Assembly (NCBI RefSeq): GCF_900106955.1
Contig: NZ_FNNI01000004.1
Location: 1-64,000, forward strand
DNA length: 64,000 bases
DNA from: Aidingimonas halophila
GTDB taxonomy: Bacteria > Pseudomonadota > Gammaproteobacteria > Pseudomonadales > Halomonadaceae
Reading direction: 5' to 3'
Of the stretch, positions 36,489 through 47,596 are shown piece after piece. Every line of letters begins with the position of its first letter. The first letter of the stretch is position 1. The position numbers and the translations under genes were made by a program. The notes under the pieces were generated by a model. It did not search any database. It saw only the letters and a list, made by a program, of their open reading frames with translations, and had not been told where the DNA came from.

Positions 36489-37241
36489 ATGGATATGCTA
36501 ATCATGGAAGGGGTGGCATTGGTCGGCATCGGTGTCATCGCCGGGTTTATCAATGTGCTATCGGCAGGTGGCTCGATGATGACGCTGCCCCTGCTCATGT
36601 TTCTGGGGTTGCCGCCTCAGGTGGCCAATGGCACCAACCGTGTCGCCATCGTGCTGCAGAGCATATCGGCGGTGGGAAATTTCCTGCGTGCAGGGGCCAG
36701 TCATATTGGCTTGAGCTTGCGGCTGTCCGTCCCGGCAGTGGTGGGGTCACTACTGGGCGCCTGGCTGGCTCTACAAGTCTCTGATGCGTTTTTTGAAACC
36801 GTATTGGTCGTCGTGATGGCGGGGTGTTCCGTGATGCTGCTATGGCCGCAGCCCCATGTCGCCACACGTACACTGACGCCTGAGCATCTGACCACGAAAG
36901 TCTATCTGGCCATGTTCCTGATCGGCATATATGGCGGCTTTATCCAGGTCGGGGTCGGTGTGCTGTTCATTGCCGTGCTTTATCGCATGCTGCGCATCGA
37001 TCTGGCTCAGGTCAACGTGTTCAAGGTCTTCATCATCCTGATCTACACCCTGCCTGCGCTGTGCGTATTTCTCTATCATGACCAAGTACGTTGGGGGTAT
37101 GGCTTGTTGTTGGCTATAGGCAGCATGACTGGTGCCTGGTTGGGGGTGCGGGTCAATATGGGGCCGCGCGGGGCGGCATGGGTCAAAGGACTCACTCTGG
37201 TGGTGATCATTGCCATCATGTTGAGACTTCTCTTGACGTAA
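36489..37241 (+). CDS. TauE/SafE (TSUP) family membrane protein
   Basis: 250-aa inner-membrane protein with about eight helices. GFINVLSAGGSMMTLPLLMFLGLPPQVANGTNRVAI is the TSUP signature region (residues about 17-52; shown by its key parts GFINVLSAGGS and ANGTNR), repeated in weaker form near GGFIQVGVGVLF. Members export sulfite, organosulfonates or sulfoacetate. The substrate here is unknown. Divergent from the HIT gene. Confidence 0.9.
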   Translation: MDMLIMEGVALVGIGVIAGFINVLSAGGSMMTLPLLMFLGLPPQVANGTNRVAIVLQSISAVGNFLRAGASHIGLSLRLSVPAVVGSLLGAWLALQVSDAFFETVLVVVMAGCSVMLLWPQPHVATRTLTPEHLTTKVYLAMFLIGIYGGFIQVGVGVLFIAVLYRMLRIDLAQVNVFKVFIILIYTLPALCVFLYHDQVRWGYGLLLAIGSMTGAWLGVRVNMGPRGAAWVKGLTLVVIIAIMLRLLLT

Positions 37242-37321
37242 GGGCGGCAACTACGCGTTCGCGAGGATGGAACTGTGCTAAATTAACGGATAGTTGGCAT
37301 ATACTCCCGGGAGTCGAAAAA

Positions 37322-37450
37322 ATGAAACGATGGCTGGCGGCTGCACTGACAGTATGTTTGCTGGTAGGCGTTACAGGATGTAATACCATGCGGGGCTTGG
37401 GCGAAGACATTGAAGAAGGAGGTGAAGCGGTTCAGCGCGCCTCCGACTGA
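37322..37450 (+). CDS. Entericidin-like lipoprotein (copy 1)
   Basis: 42-aa predicted lipoprotein. The signal peptide ends in a lipobox (VTGCN), followed by NTMRGLGEDIEEGGEAVQ, the short helical body of the entericidin A/B family. The ribosome site GGGAG is 7 bases upstream. In E. coli, EcnA/EcnB are a proposed antidote/toxin pair of membrane lipoproteins under stationary-phase and osmotic control. A similar gene follows 120 bases later. Confidence 0.85.
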   Translation: MKRWLAAALTVCLLVGVTGCNTMRGLGEDIEEGGEAVQRASD

Positions 37451-37570
37451 CAGCCTCGGCAGCTCTGGTATGCACGTTCGTGTCTGGGCTGCTAGGGTGG
37501 GTGATGAGTTGCTTGTGTCTAGGGACACGAGACAATCATTTCCCGTTGTTGTGTTAAGGAGGACATTCCA

Positions 37571-37702
37571 GTGAAAAAGACCGCAGTCCTGACCTTCGCT
37601 CTGTTAATGGTCACCAGTGTATTGGCCGGCTGTAATACCATGGAGGGGGCCGGCGAAGATATTGAGCGTGGTGGCGAAGAGATTCAGGAATCAGCCGATT
37701 GA
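37571..37702 (+). CDS. Entericidin-like lipoprotein (copy 2)
   Basis: 43-aa predicted lipoprotein starting at GTG with AAGGAGG 7 bases upstream. The lipobox is LAGCN, followed by NTMEGAGEDIERGGEEIQ. Copies 1 and 2 share the CNTM-x-G-x-GEDIE-x-GGE core but differ in signal peptide and tail. The gene is too short for common ORF cut-offs and easily missed. It is followed by a terminator. Confidence 0.85.
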   Translation: MKKTAVLTFALLMVTSVLAGCNTMEGAGEDIERGGEEIQESAD

Positions 37703-37735
37703 TCCCGCAGACAAGCCGACGGATTCACTGATCCC

Positions 37736-37762
37736 GGGCGGGCCCTATGGCCCGCCTGTTTC
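37736..37762 (+). terminator. Intrinsic terminator after entericidin copy 2
   Basis: An 8-bp GC-rich stem (37737-37744 with 37749-37756), loop CTAT, then TGTTTC. It closes the entericidin pair ahead of the I78-like lipoprotein gene. Confidence 0.6.
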
Positions 37763-37803
37763 ATAAGAGAGGACATGTTGCGCATGGACAAGGGAAGGTG
37801 GGC

Positions 37804-38142
37804 ATGAGGATATGGAGAACAGTACTGCTGGTGGCAATGAGTTCGACACTGGTGGCTTGTGGTACGCCGAGAAATCAATCGTCTAGTCCCCACGACGAGG
37901 CACCGCCGCCGCCCAACGTCAGTGGTAACGGCAGTGATGACGCCTGTGGCGCCGAGTCGGTTCAGGATCGTGTGGGCCGGCCGTTGAGTGATGCATTGCA
38001 GCGTGCCATCGCCGAAGAGAGCCAGGCCGAACGAGTACGTGTACTTAGCCCCGGGGAGGCCGCAACCATGGATCACCGCCCTGATCGGTTGAACATCCGG
38101 CTGGATGAGGATGATGTCATCGTCGAGATTGGTTGCGGGTGA
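37804..38142 (+). CDS. I78-family peptidase-inhibitor-like lipoprotein
   Basis: 112 aa with a lipobox at LVACG (Cys near residue 19). The mature part has a Pro/Ser-rich linker, then a small domain with CGAESVQDRVGRPLSD, RVLSPGEAATMDHRPDRLNI and a final VEIGCG. This is the potato-inhibitor-like I78 pattern with paired Cys, seen in many secreted bacterial proteins. A role as periplasmic protease inhibitor is inferred from the family. The ATG at 37804 is the first that leaves a proper signal peptide. Confidence 0.8.
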   Translation: MRIWRTVLLVAMSSTLVACGTPRNQSSSPHDEAPPPPNVSGNGSDDACGAESVQDRVGRPLSDALQRAIAEESQAERVRVLSPGEAATMDHRPDRLNIRLDEDDVIVEIGCG

Positions 38143-38166
38143 TGGATTCAGTCGGTGTAATGCCCG

Positions 38167-39171
38167 TCACTCATAACGTTCCTTCCACTGCTGTTTGGCC
38201 ACTTGTTCTTTCAGTACCTCGATGATATCGACCAGTACCTGTTCGGCGATACGGTCGGTATGGGCATCGACGTGCAGCCAGGCATCGAACCCGCTATCGG
38301 CCAGTCGTTCGACGAGGGTATCAAATTCCGGTGAACGCAATCCTTCAATGGCTTCATCGACCAGACGACAGGCAATATCGCTGAGGCTGCTATCCAGTGC
38401 CCGTGCGATCTGTTCGCCAAGCGGCAAGCGTTTGAGGCGCTGGATCTCACGGCTCTCTTCCAGTGTCCGGCCGACCAGCGCGCTGACATACCGCATCATG
38501 TCGGTTCGGTTGCTGGCGTACGCGCTACCTGCGGTATCTTCCAAACGGCGACTGATCTCGTGGATCAGTTGCTGCTTGCGCGGCATGACGACATCGTCGG
38601 AGATGCGCCGCGTCAGTGACTCACTGCCCTTGATCTGCTCCTGCACGTTGCCCAGCAGCCGGATGGCAATACGGTCCGACAACTCCTCCATCAGGATCTC
38701 ATAATATTTTGAGACGACGCTGTATAGGTACCAGCGCCGGACATCGATCAGATTCAGCCGCTGCAGCCGGTACAGCAGTGAGATGACGCGCAGTATACGT
38801 AGCAAGCGGAAACCACCGAGCGGAATGCACCCCAGTACGTCATACCAGTGCACGAAAGGATAGAAAAACCAGCGATGGTAGCGCCGTTCCACAATGGCGG
38901 CGGCCCACCCAGCCAGAACATCAACGATGAAGATGGTGACGAAAGCCAGATCGATGGTCAGGAAATTGGCATGGATGTAGTGGTCATAGGCCTCGTGCAG
39001 GGTGGGGGACAATGCCTCGAACGCTGCGTTGAGTGGCGGTAGCAAGAACAGGCTATCGACAAGCAAGAGCGTCAGGTTGGTGATGACCAGAACGATGATG
39101 ATCAGGTCCCAGGCCACATGCAGTCGTTCTTGGGCCAATTTAAGCGGGCGCGGTGAAGATGTATGAGGCAT
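38167..39171 (-). CDS. Voltage-sensor-domain-like membrane protein without pore
   Basis: 334 aa. Four membrane segments fall at about residues 21-45, 66-93, 102-118 and 119-140. The fourth has Arg at 122, 125, 128, 135 and 138, i.e. every third residue at first, as in voltage-sensor S4. S2 carries acidic residues (IDLAFVTIFIVD), and S3 has WYDVLGCIPL, similar to the ion-channel S3 motif. No pore helices or selectivity filter follow; instead a roughly 195-aa soluble, helical, charged domain does. It resembles bacterial proteins loosely annotated as ion transporters. Function unknown. Confidence 0.75.
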   Translation of the reverse strand: MPHTSSPRPLKLAQERLHVAWDLIIIVLVITNLTLLLVDSLFLLPPLNAAFEALSPTLHEAYDHYIHANFLTIDLAFVTIFIVDVLAGWAAAIVERRYHRWFFYPFVHWYDVLGCIPLGGFRLLRILRVISLLYRLQRLNLIDVRRWYLYSVVSKYYEILMEELSDRIAIRLLGNVQEQIKGSESLTRRISDDVVMPRKQQLIHEISRRLEDTAGSAYASNRTDMMRYVSALVGRTLEESREIQRLKRLPLGEQIARALDSSLSDIACRLVDEAIEGLRSPEFDTLVERLADSGFDAWLHVDAHTDRIAEQVLVDIIEVLKEQVAKQQWKERYE

Positions 39172-39199
39172 GGCGTCTCCTTATGCCGTTGCCTTCAGC

Positions 39200-40189
39200 C
39201 TAGAGGGCAACCAGGCGCTTGCCCAGATTGTCACCCGACAGCAAACCGATCAATGCGTTTGGTACAGCGCTGAGCCCGCCATGCCGAATGTCCAGCCGCC
39301 AGTGCAATTCGCCATGTTCGACCCTGGGGGTCATCGCTTCCAGGAACTCTGGGAAACGGGCGATATGATCGGGAGTGACGAAAGGGATGATCGAGACACC
39401 CTTGGAATTCAAGTGGCCGATATTCGTGGGGGCACGTCGCGGCTCCTGCCATTGGTACTGGCTGATGAGGCCGCACACGATGATACGTCCGCCGGGACGC
39501 ATCTGCTCGATGGCAGCGGAGAAGGCGGTGCCCCCGAGGTTTTCATAATTCAGCGTCAGCCCTTCCGGTATGGCGTGCTGAAGCTGGGAGGGAAAGTCGT
39601 CAGCACGGTGGTCGAGAACCGTGGCGAAACCGATGCGCTGCAACCAGTCGCGCTTGTCCTGACGGCCAGCCGACACGATGACCCTGGCACCGGCCTCTCG
39701 TGCGAGCTGGGCGGCGATGGAGCCGACGGCGCCGGCGGCCGCTCCGACCAGCACCGTATCATCTGCCTGCGGCTTGCCCAGCAATGACATTCCTAGCCAG
39801 GCCGTGAATCCCGTCATCCCTAATGGGTGCAGCCAGCTCAGCGGAGGGTCTCCCGGTGGTGCGCGTCGCAAGCCGTCTCCGTCGTGGGCGATCATTTCCT
39901 GCATGGGCAGATGCCCGACGGCCCAGTCACCGGGATGCCAATCCGCTCGTTGGCTGGCGGTTACCTCGGCGATACCGTAGCCTGAGAGAATGCTTTGGGG
40001 TGCCCAGTGTGAGATATAACCGTACCCGTCGGACTGCATGCGGGTACGCATGTAGGGATCGACACTGATATATCGGAGCGTGAGTTGTAGCGGAGCCTGA
40101 TCAGCCTCGGGGGGCTCAACGTCGACTAACGTGAAATCGTCGGTATTCAACTCGCGTTCGGGGCAATGGTGTAAACGCAGTTGCTGCAT
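39200..40189 (-). CDS. NADPH-dependent oxidoreductase, MDR (CurA/PTGR-like)
   Basis: 329-aa zinc-free medium-chain reductase. The nucleotide loop is VGAAAGAVGSIAAQLARE (about residues 151-168). SVDPYMRTRM, NYENLGGTAF and QYQWQEPRRAPTN are close to the alkenal/one oxidoreductase and curcumin reductase CurA group. It likely reduces the double bond of alpha,beta-unsaturated carbonyls. It is followed upstream by the thioesterase gene on the same strand (14-base gap), so a two-gene operon is likely. Confidence 0.92.
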   Translation of the reverse strand: MQQLRLHHCPERELNTDDFTLVDVEPPEADQAPLQLTLRYISVDPYMRTRMQSDGYGYISHWAPQSILSGYGIAEVTASQRADWHPGDWAVGHLPMQEMIAHDGDGLRRAPPGDPPLSWLHPLGMTGFTAWLGMSLLGKPQADDTVLVGAAAGAVGSIAAQLAREAGARVIVSAGRQDKRDWLQRIGFATVLDHRADDFPSQLQHAIPEGLTLNYENLGGTAFSAAIEQMRPGGRIIVCGLISQYQWQEPRRAPTNIGHLNSKGVSIIPFVTPDHIARFPEFLEAMTPRVEHGELHWRLDIRHGGLSAVPNALIGLLSGDNLGKRLVAL

Positions 40190-40203
40190 GATCGGGGGCC
40201 ACT

Positions 40204-40728
40204 CTATGGGCTGGCTTCAGGGGTATTATCCTGCTGTTGGGCGTGATCGTGCCGTACCTCCTCATCTTCGGCCTGCTTGCGAAGTTTCTTGCGTAGCGCC
40301 GCTTTCTCGAAACGGCTTTTTTGCAATGTCGTCTCGAGCTGAAGCGGCGGCACCTCGGCTGGGTTGCCGGACTCATCGACGGCAACCATGGTCAGGTAAC
40401 AGCTGTTGGTATGGCGGATCAGCTTGTTCTGAATATCCTCCGCGACGACTTTGATGCCGATCTCCATCGAGGAGCGGCCGACGTGGTTGACCGACGCCAG
40501 GAACGTTACCAGCTCGCCAACATGGATTGGTTGCTTGAACAGAACCTGATCCACGGAGAGCGTTACTACATAACGGCCAGAGTAGCGGCTGGCGCAAGCG
40601 TAGGCGACTTCATCGAGCTTCTTGAGAATCGCACCGCCATGTACCTTGCCGCTGAAGTTCGCCAGATCGGGTGTCATCAACACGGTCATCGACAATTCAT
40701 GTTGGCGGGGCAGGTCGTCGTAGGGCAC
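40204..40728 (-). CDS. Acyl-CoA thioesterase (hotdog fold, YciA/ACOT type)
   Basis: 174-aa cytoplasmic thioesterase. FSGKVHGGAILKKLDEVAYACASRYSG is the hotdog helix with catalytic Asp/Glu (residues about 25-51; key parts HGG and DEVA), and VTLSVDQVLFKQPI and HVGRSSMEIGIKVVAED complete the fold. A charged C-terminal tail of about 45 residues (KKLRKQAEDEE) is typical of the group. It hydrolyses acyl-CoAs to free acids. Confidence 0.92.
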   Translation of the reverse strand: MPYDDLPRQHELSMTVLMTPDLANFSGKVHGGAILKKLDEVAYACASRYSGRYVVTLSVDQVLFKQPIHVGELVTFLASVNHVGRSSMEIGIKVVAEDIQNKLIRHTNSCYLTMVAVDESGNPAEVPPLQLETTLQKSRFEKAALRKKLRKQAEDEEVRHDHAQQQDNTPEASP

Positions 40729-40787
40729 GCTCGGGTCTCCTCGTCATTGTCCGTGATGCTCTCAGGATAACCTGCACCAGGCCATCG

Positions 40788-42098
40788 TTACAGGAAGGTC
40801 AGAGCGGCACTGATGATGATGCCGGTCACGATGAGCTGGATCAGACAGAATCCCATGATGTCCTTGGCCTTCAATCCCGCAATGGCCAGTACCGGTAGTG
40901 CCCAGAAAGGTTGCAGCAGGTTGGTCCAGGCATCACCCCAGGCGACGGCCATGGCTACACGCGGAATGTCGGCGCCGAGGGTCTCGGCTGCAGGAAGCAT
41001 GACAGGCGCCTGTACCGCCCACTGGCCACCCCCGGAAGGTACGAACAAGTTGATGATGCCGGCGCTGATGAACGACCAGAATGGCAGGGTATCGGCATTG
41101 GCGAGAGAGGCGAAACTCTGGGCAAATGTTTCCGCCAATCCGGACTCGACCATGATCGCCATGATGCCGGCATAGAAGGGAAACTGGATGACGATCCCGG
41201 CACCGCCTTGGATCGCTTCTTGTAGGCTGTTCAGCAGTCGTCTCGGCGTACGGTGCAGTACAATGGCCAGAAACAGGAACAGGAAGTTGACGATATTCAG
41301 GTTCAGACCGCCACCACGCAATACGAAGTGATCGACCAGGAATAACAAACCGGGAATGCCGACGAGCCAGGCCAGTGCCCGACTGTTTTCCAGGCGTTCC
41401 GCCGGGCGGGAGATATGTTGACGTTCCCGCTGTGTTGTCTTGAGTACCTTGGGATCGACATGAATGCTCTCCTCCTCGGGAGGGAGCATCATGCGATTGA
41501 CCAGCGGGACAACGATGAACAGTACCATCACCAATACCAGGTTGAAGACAGAGAATATCGTCGAGCCGGTACCGATCACGCCGATGCGCTCGGCGGTGAA
41601 ATGGCCGTCGGTGGCGATGGTCAGGGGAATCGAGCCGGCCAGGCCGCCATGCCAGACAATGAATCCCGAGTAGGCACTGGCAACCAGCAACCGATAATCG
41701 ACGCGAACCTGACGTGCCAGTTCCTTGGCGAACAGGGCGCCGACGACCAGCCCGAAGCCCCAGTTAATCCAACTTGCCGCCATTGATATCAATGTCACCA
41801 GAACGATGGCGCGTGGGGCGGTCCCGGCCTGTGCCGCCAGGCGGTCAAGAAGTCGCTGAACAGGTGGCGTGTTGGCGAGCATGAAGCCAGTGATCAGCAC
41901 CAGCAGCATCTGCATCGAGAATTCCAGCAGCCCCCAGAAGCCATCCCCCCAGTATCGGATGACCGCCAGCGGTGTTTGGCGTTCCACACCGATAGCGGCT
42001 GCCGAAGCAACCAAGGTCAGTAACAGTACGAAAATATAGGGATCGGGTAGATAGCGCTCGACCAGTCGCACGGCCGGCCGTGACAGCAATCTGAGCAT
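40788..42098 (-). CDS. Short-chain fatty acid transporter, AtoE family
   Basis: 436-aa inner-membrane protein with about 12 hydrophobic segments. The family signature regions YLPDPYIFVLLLTL, SWINWGFGLVVGALFAKELAR and NLFVPSGGGQWAVQAPVM match AtoE. It is expected to move short-chain fatty acids such as butyrate or acetoacetate. It lies 59 bases upstream of the thioesterase gene on the same strand; linked fatty-acid handling is plausible. Confidence 0.92.
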   Translation of the reverse strand: MLRLLSRPAVRLVERYLPDPYIFVLLLTLVASAAAIGVERQTPLAVIRYWGDGFWGLLEFSMQMLLVLITGFMLANTPPVQRLLDRLAAQAGTAPRAIVLVTLISMAASWINWGFGLVVGALFAKELARQVRVDYRLLVASAYSGFIVWHGGLAGSIPLTIATDGHFTAERIGVIGTGSTIFSVFNLVLVMVLFIVVPLVNRMMLPPEEESIHVDPKVLKTTQRERQHISRPAERLENSRALAWLVGIPGLLFLVDHFVLRGGGLNLNIVNFLFLFLAIVLHRTPRRLLNSLQEAIQGGAGIVIQFPFYAGIMAIMVESGLAETFAQSFASLANADTLPFWSFISAGIINLFVPSGGGQWAVQAPVMLPAAETLGADIPRVAMAVAWGDAWTNLLQPFWALPVLAIAGLKAKDIMGFCLIQLIVTGIIISAALTFL

Positions 42099-42159
42099 GG
42101 CACGGATCCTTGTGTTAAGAGACGGGGTTACAACGCTAACGGATACTTATGGTTTCACG

Positions 42160-43503
42160 CTATCGACCTTGGTCAATATCGGTATGTCGCCAGTACGTTT
42201 GCCGATAATGCCAATAGTACGTGATCAATGTGGCTGAACGTACCAAGGTGAAGGTGACGAAGGCCAGCCATAGCCCGTGATTGCCCCAGCCTCGGGTCAA
42301 CCACCAGAGCGGCAGGTAAACAGCGAGGCCGATATAGATACTGTTTCGCATCTCCCGGGTCGCGGTCGCGCCGATGAACACCCCGTCGAGCAGGTAGCTC
42401 CATACGGCGATCAGGGGCAGGGCAACCATCCAGGGGAGATAGGTGCCGGCTTCATTGCGGACGTCGGGCAGATCGCTCAGCAAGGCGATCAGTTCATGAC
42501 CCGCCAGAGCGAATCCCAGCGCAGCCAATCCGGCCGTAGCCAGCGAGAAACGTGCAGCTGCTCTTACAGCCTGACCGAACTCGTCCCAGGCTTTACGACC
42601 GACCGCACGTCCCGTCAATGCTTCGCTGGCATGGGCGAAACCATCCAGAGCATAGGAGGTCAGCATGATGAACTGCATCAGCACCGCATTGGCGGCGAGT
42701 GTGGTGTCACCCTGGCTGGCCCCCTGGGCATGAAAAAATGCCATGGCAAACAGTAATCCCAGGGTGCGCACGAAGAGATGCACATTGACCTGGAACAATT
42801 CGGCATAGGCGCTGAGATGCCACAGGTAGCGATGCTGGAAGTGTCCCGACAGCGTACGGAGCTGACGTAGGACCAGCCACAAGCCGAACACCAGGGCCGT
42901 GTAGTCGGCGATGACCGAGGCCCAGGCGACACCATCGCTGGTCATGCCCAGCCCGACCACGAACAATAGGTCGAGCACGATGTTGACGCTATTGGTCAGT
43001 ACCAGGACCGCCAGCGTGACCCGAGCGTTCTGCTGGCCCAGAAACCAGCCGAGGATGACATAGTTGGCCAGTACGGCAGGGGCGGAGACAATACGTATCT
43101 GTGCATATTCCGTTGCCAATGCGGTGGCTTCCTGGCTGCCATCGAGCAGCCAGAGGCCGATACGAATCAGTAAGGGAGACAGCACGATCAAGACGGTACC
43201 GATGACGACAGCCATCAACAACGCCTGACCGAGCAGGTTGCGAACGATATCATCGTCACCACGGCCCGCTGCCTGGGAGGTCAATCCTGTCGTGCCCATG
43301 CGCAGGAAACCGAATCCCCAGTAGAGGAAGCTGAAAAGCGTTGCCCCCAAGGTGACTGCCGCCAGGTAACGAGAATCGGGCAGGTGGCCCACCACAGCAG
43401 TATCGACCAGGCCGAGCAACGGTACGGTGACATTGGAAAGAATGATCGGCCAGGCCAGTCGCCAGATACGCGTTTCCTGCGACCGGGCCGGAGACGTGGA
43501 CAT
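42160..43503 (-). CDS. MATE-family efflux transporter (DinF-like)
   Basis: 447-aa membrane protein with 12 hydrophobic segments. It begins with a charged N-terminus (RIWRLAWPIILSNVTVPLLGLVDTAVVGHL; key part NVTVPLLGLVDTAVVGH), the MATE signature, and the DinF-like WGFGFLRMGTTGLTSQAAGRGD. It expels cationic or organic compounds with Na+ or H+ exchange. It lies on the same strand downstream of coaD and the ferredoxin gene. Confidence 0.92.
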   Translation of the reverse strand: MSTSPARSQETRIWRLAWPIILSNVTVPLLGLVDTAVVGHLPDSRYLAAVTLGATLFSFLYWGFGFLRMGTTGLTSQAAGRGDDDIVRNLLGQALLMAVVIGTVLIVLSPLLIRIGLWLLDGSQEATALATEYAQIRIVSAPAVLANYVILGWFLGQQNARVTLAVLVLTNSVNIVLDLLFVVGLGMTSDGVAWASVIADYTALVFGLWLVLRQLRTLSGHFQHRYLWHLSAYAELFQVNVHLFVRTLGLLFAMAFFHAQGASQGDTTLAANAVLMQFIMLTSYALDGFAHASEALTGRAVGRKAWDEFGQAVRAAARFSLATAGLAALGFALAGHELIALLSDLPDVRNEAGTYLPWMVALPLIAVWSYLLDGVFIGATATREMRNSIYIGLAVYLPLWWLTRGWGNHGLWLAFVTFTLVRSATLITYYWHYRQTYWRHTDIDQGR

Positions 43504-43576
43504 GGGCGTTCCCTGCAGGCTGTCCTGGAATAGAAGCGCCCGGCGATCCGGGCGGAGACTGTCCGAGCCGGTTGGC

Positions 43577-43828
<252 letters not shown>

Positions 43829-43873
43829 TTACTCCCGGAACATCCTGAGTCGTCTCATTTCTGAGTGTCACAC

Positions 43874-46277
<2,404 letters not shown>

Positions 46278-46445
46278 GCCGCGTTCCTCGTTGAGCTGTG
46301 TGCAGTCATGCATCATGTTATGAATCGAGTGTCGCGATAATAGCACCGGGGCCGGTGCGGCGTCATGCCAAGCGTTGAACGACCCTGGGGCAATTCATGC
46401 AACCTTGGGCCCTAACTTGTATGATACGACTCCATTCCAAGCTGG

Positions 46446-47159
46446 ATGTCCGTGGTTATGCCTCCCGAGCGCCATATCCCTGCCAGCCGCTCCATCAGCA
46501 GTAACCAGGCCACTCCTCACCATGACCTGGCCCGTCGGGTGAGTCGTGGTTTGCAGAGCCGTTGGCAGAAGCCTTTTGCTCCACATACGCTGCAGGCCTT
46601 CGCCGACGCTCATGATTGGCTTTTATCCCGACAGCGCCCATTGGTACTGGACGCCGGGTGTGGCGTCGGGTTGTCGACCCGCCAACTCGCCGAGCGGCAT
46701 ACCGAGCACGCAGTCATCGGCGTCGATCGCAGTGCCGACCGGCTGTCGCGTGATCATGGCCGACTGCCGGACAATGCCTTGCTGGTACGAGCGGACCTTG
46801 TCGACTTCTGGCGTCTGGCGCTTGATGCCGGTTGGCGGCCGGATTTTCATTATCTTCTTTATCCGAACCCCTATCCGAAATCGGCCCATCTAAAGATGCG
46901 TTGGCATGGGCATGCCGTCTTTCCTGCGATCCTGGCGCTGGGAGGGTGCCTGGAACTTCGTTCCAACTGGCGACTGTATGTCGAGGAATTTTCCTTGGCC
47001 ATGGCCCAGGTCAGCAAGATCAGGGCCGAGGTTGAGCCTTGGGATCCCGAGGGCGGATATCTGACCCCCTTCGAGCGCAAGTATCATCTCAGTGGGCAGC
47101 CGTTATGGCGACTCGTGACGCGTTTGCCTCATGCCCCCTCGCTGCTGCCCAGCGCATAA
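46446..47159 (+). CDS. TrmB-like SAM-dependent methyltransferase
   Basis: 237 aa with the Rossmann SAM motif LDAGCGVGLSTRQLAE near residues 68-83. The TrmB motif FPDPWPK-x-RHxKRR is changed to YPNPYPKSAHLKMRW, and the downstream TD is SN in ELRSNWRLYVEEF. The Asp residues important for m7G46 formation are therefore Asn here. It is close to pseudomonad proteins of the same type, so it is a conserved subfamily. Substrate is not proven; it may be RNA. Start 46446 or 46458. Divergent from fabY. Confidence 0.75.
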   Translation: MSVVMPPERHIPASRSISSNQATPHHDLARRVSRGLQSRWQKPFAPHTLQAFADAHDWLLSRQRPLVLDAGCGVGLSTRQLAERHTEHAVIGVDRSADRLSRDHGRLPDNALLVRADLVDFWRLALDAGWRPDFHYLLYPNPYPKSAHLKMRWHGHAVFPAILALGGCLELRSNWRLYVEEFSLAMAQVSKIRAEVEPWDPEGGYLTPFERKYHLSGQPLWRLVTRLPHAPSLLPSA

Positions 47160-47238
47160 GACCAGGGCAATATCATCAAGGCGTTTGGGTGGTTAGAATA
47201 GCTCGCGTTTCACTGACAATCAGCGGGGGAGCTTGTTC

Positions 47239-47568
47239 ATGGTGTATGTCTATATGGCCTTGGCCATCGTCGCTGAGGTGATCGGCACGAGCGCACTCAA
47301 GGCCTCCAATGAGTTTACCCGCTTCTGGCCGACCGTGTTGGTGGTGATAGGCTATGTCACAGCCTTTTACATGTTGACCCTGGCGTTACGAACGCTGCCG
47401 GTGGGCATCGCCTATGCCTTCTGGGCGGGGCTGGGTATCGTCCTGGTTACGCTCATAGGTATCCTCGTCTACGGCGAGAAACCCGACTTGCCTGCTGTGA
47501 TCGGATTGGCAATGATCGTCGGCGGTGTCGTGGTGATACAGGTATTTTCAAACGTGTCGGCTCATTAA
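47239..47568 (+). CDS. Small multidrug resistance (SMR) efflux protein
   Basis: 109 aa, four membrane helices. Glu13 in ALAIVAEVIGTSALK is the essential proton/drug carboxylate. WAGLGIVLVTLIG and GLAMIVGGVVVI match the EmrE/QacE/SugE group. It probably exports quaternary cations or guanidinium-like compounds with H+ exchange. ATG 47239 is preceded by GGGGGAG at 47224-47230. Confidence 0.93.
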   Translation: MVYVYMALAIVAEVIGTSALKASNEFTRFWPTVLVVIGYVTAFYMLTLALRTLPVGIAYAFWAGLGIVLVTLIGILVYGEKPDLPAVIGLAMIVGGVVVIQVFSNVSAH

Positions 47569-47596
47569 CATCCTTCGTTCTTGTGGGTTTATATAC

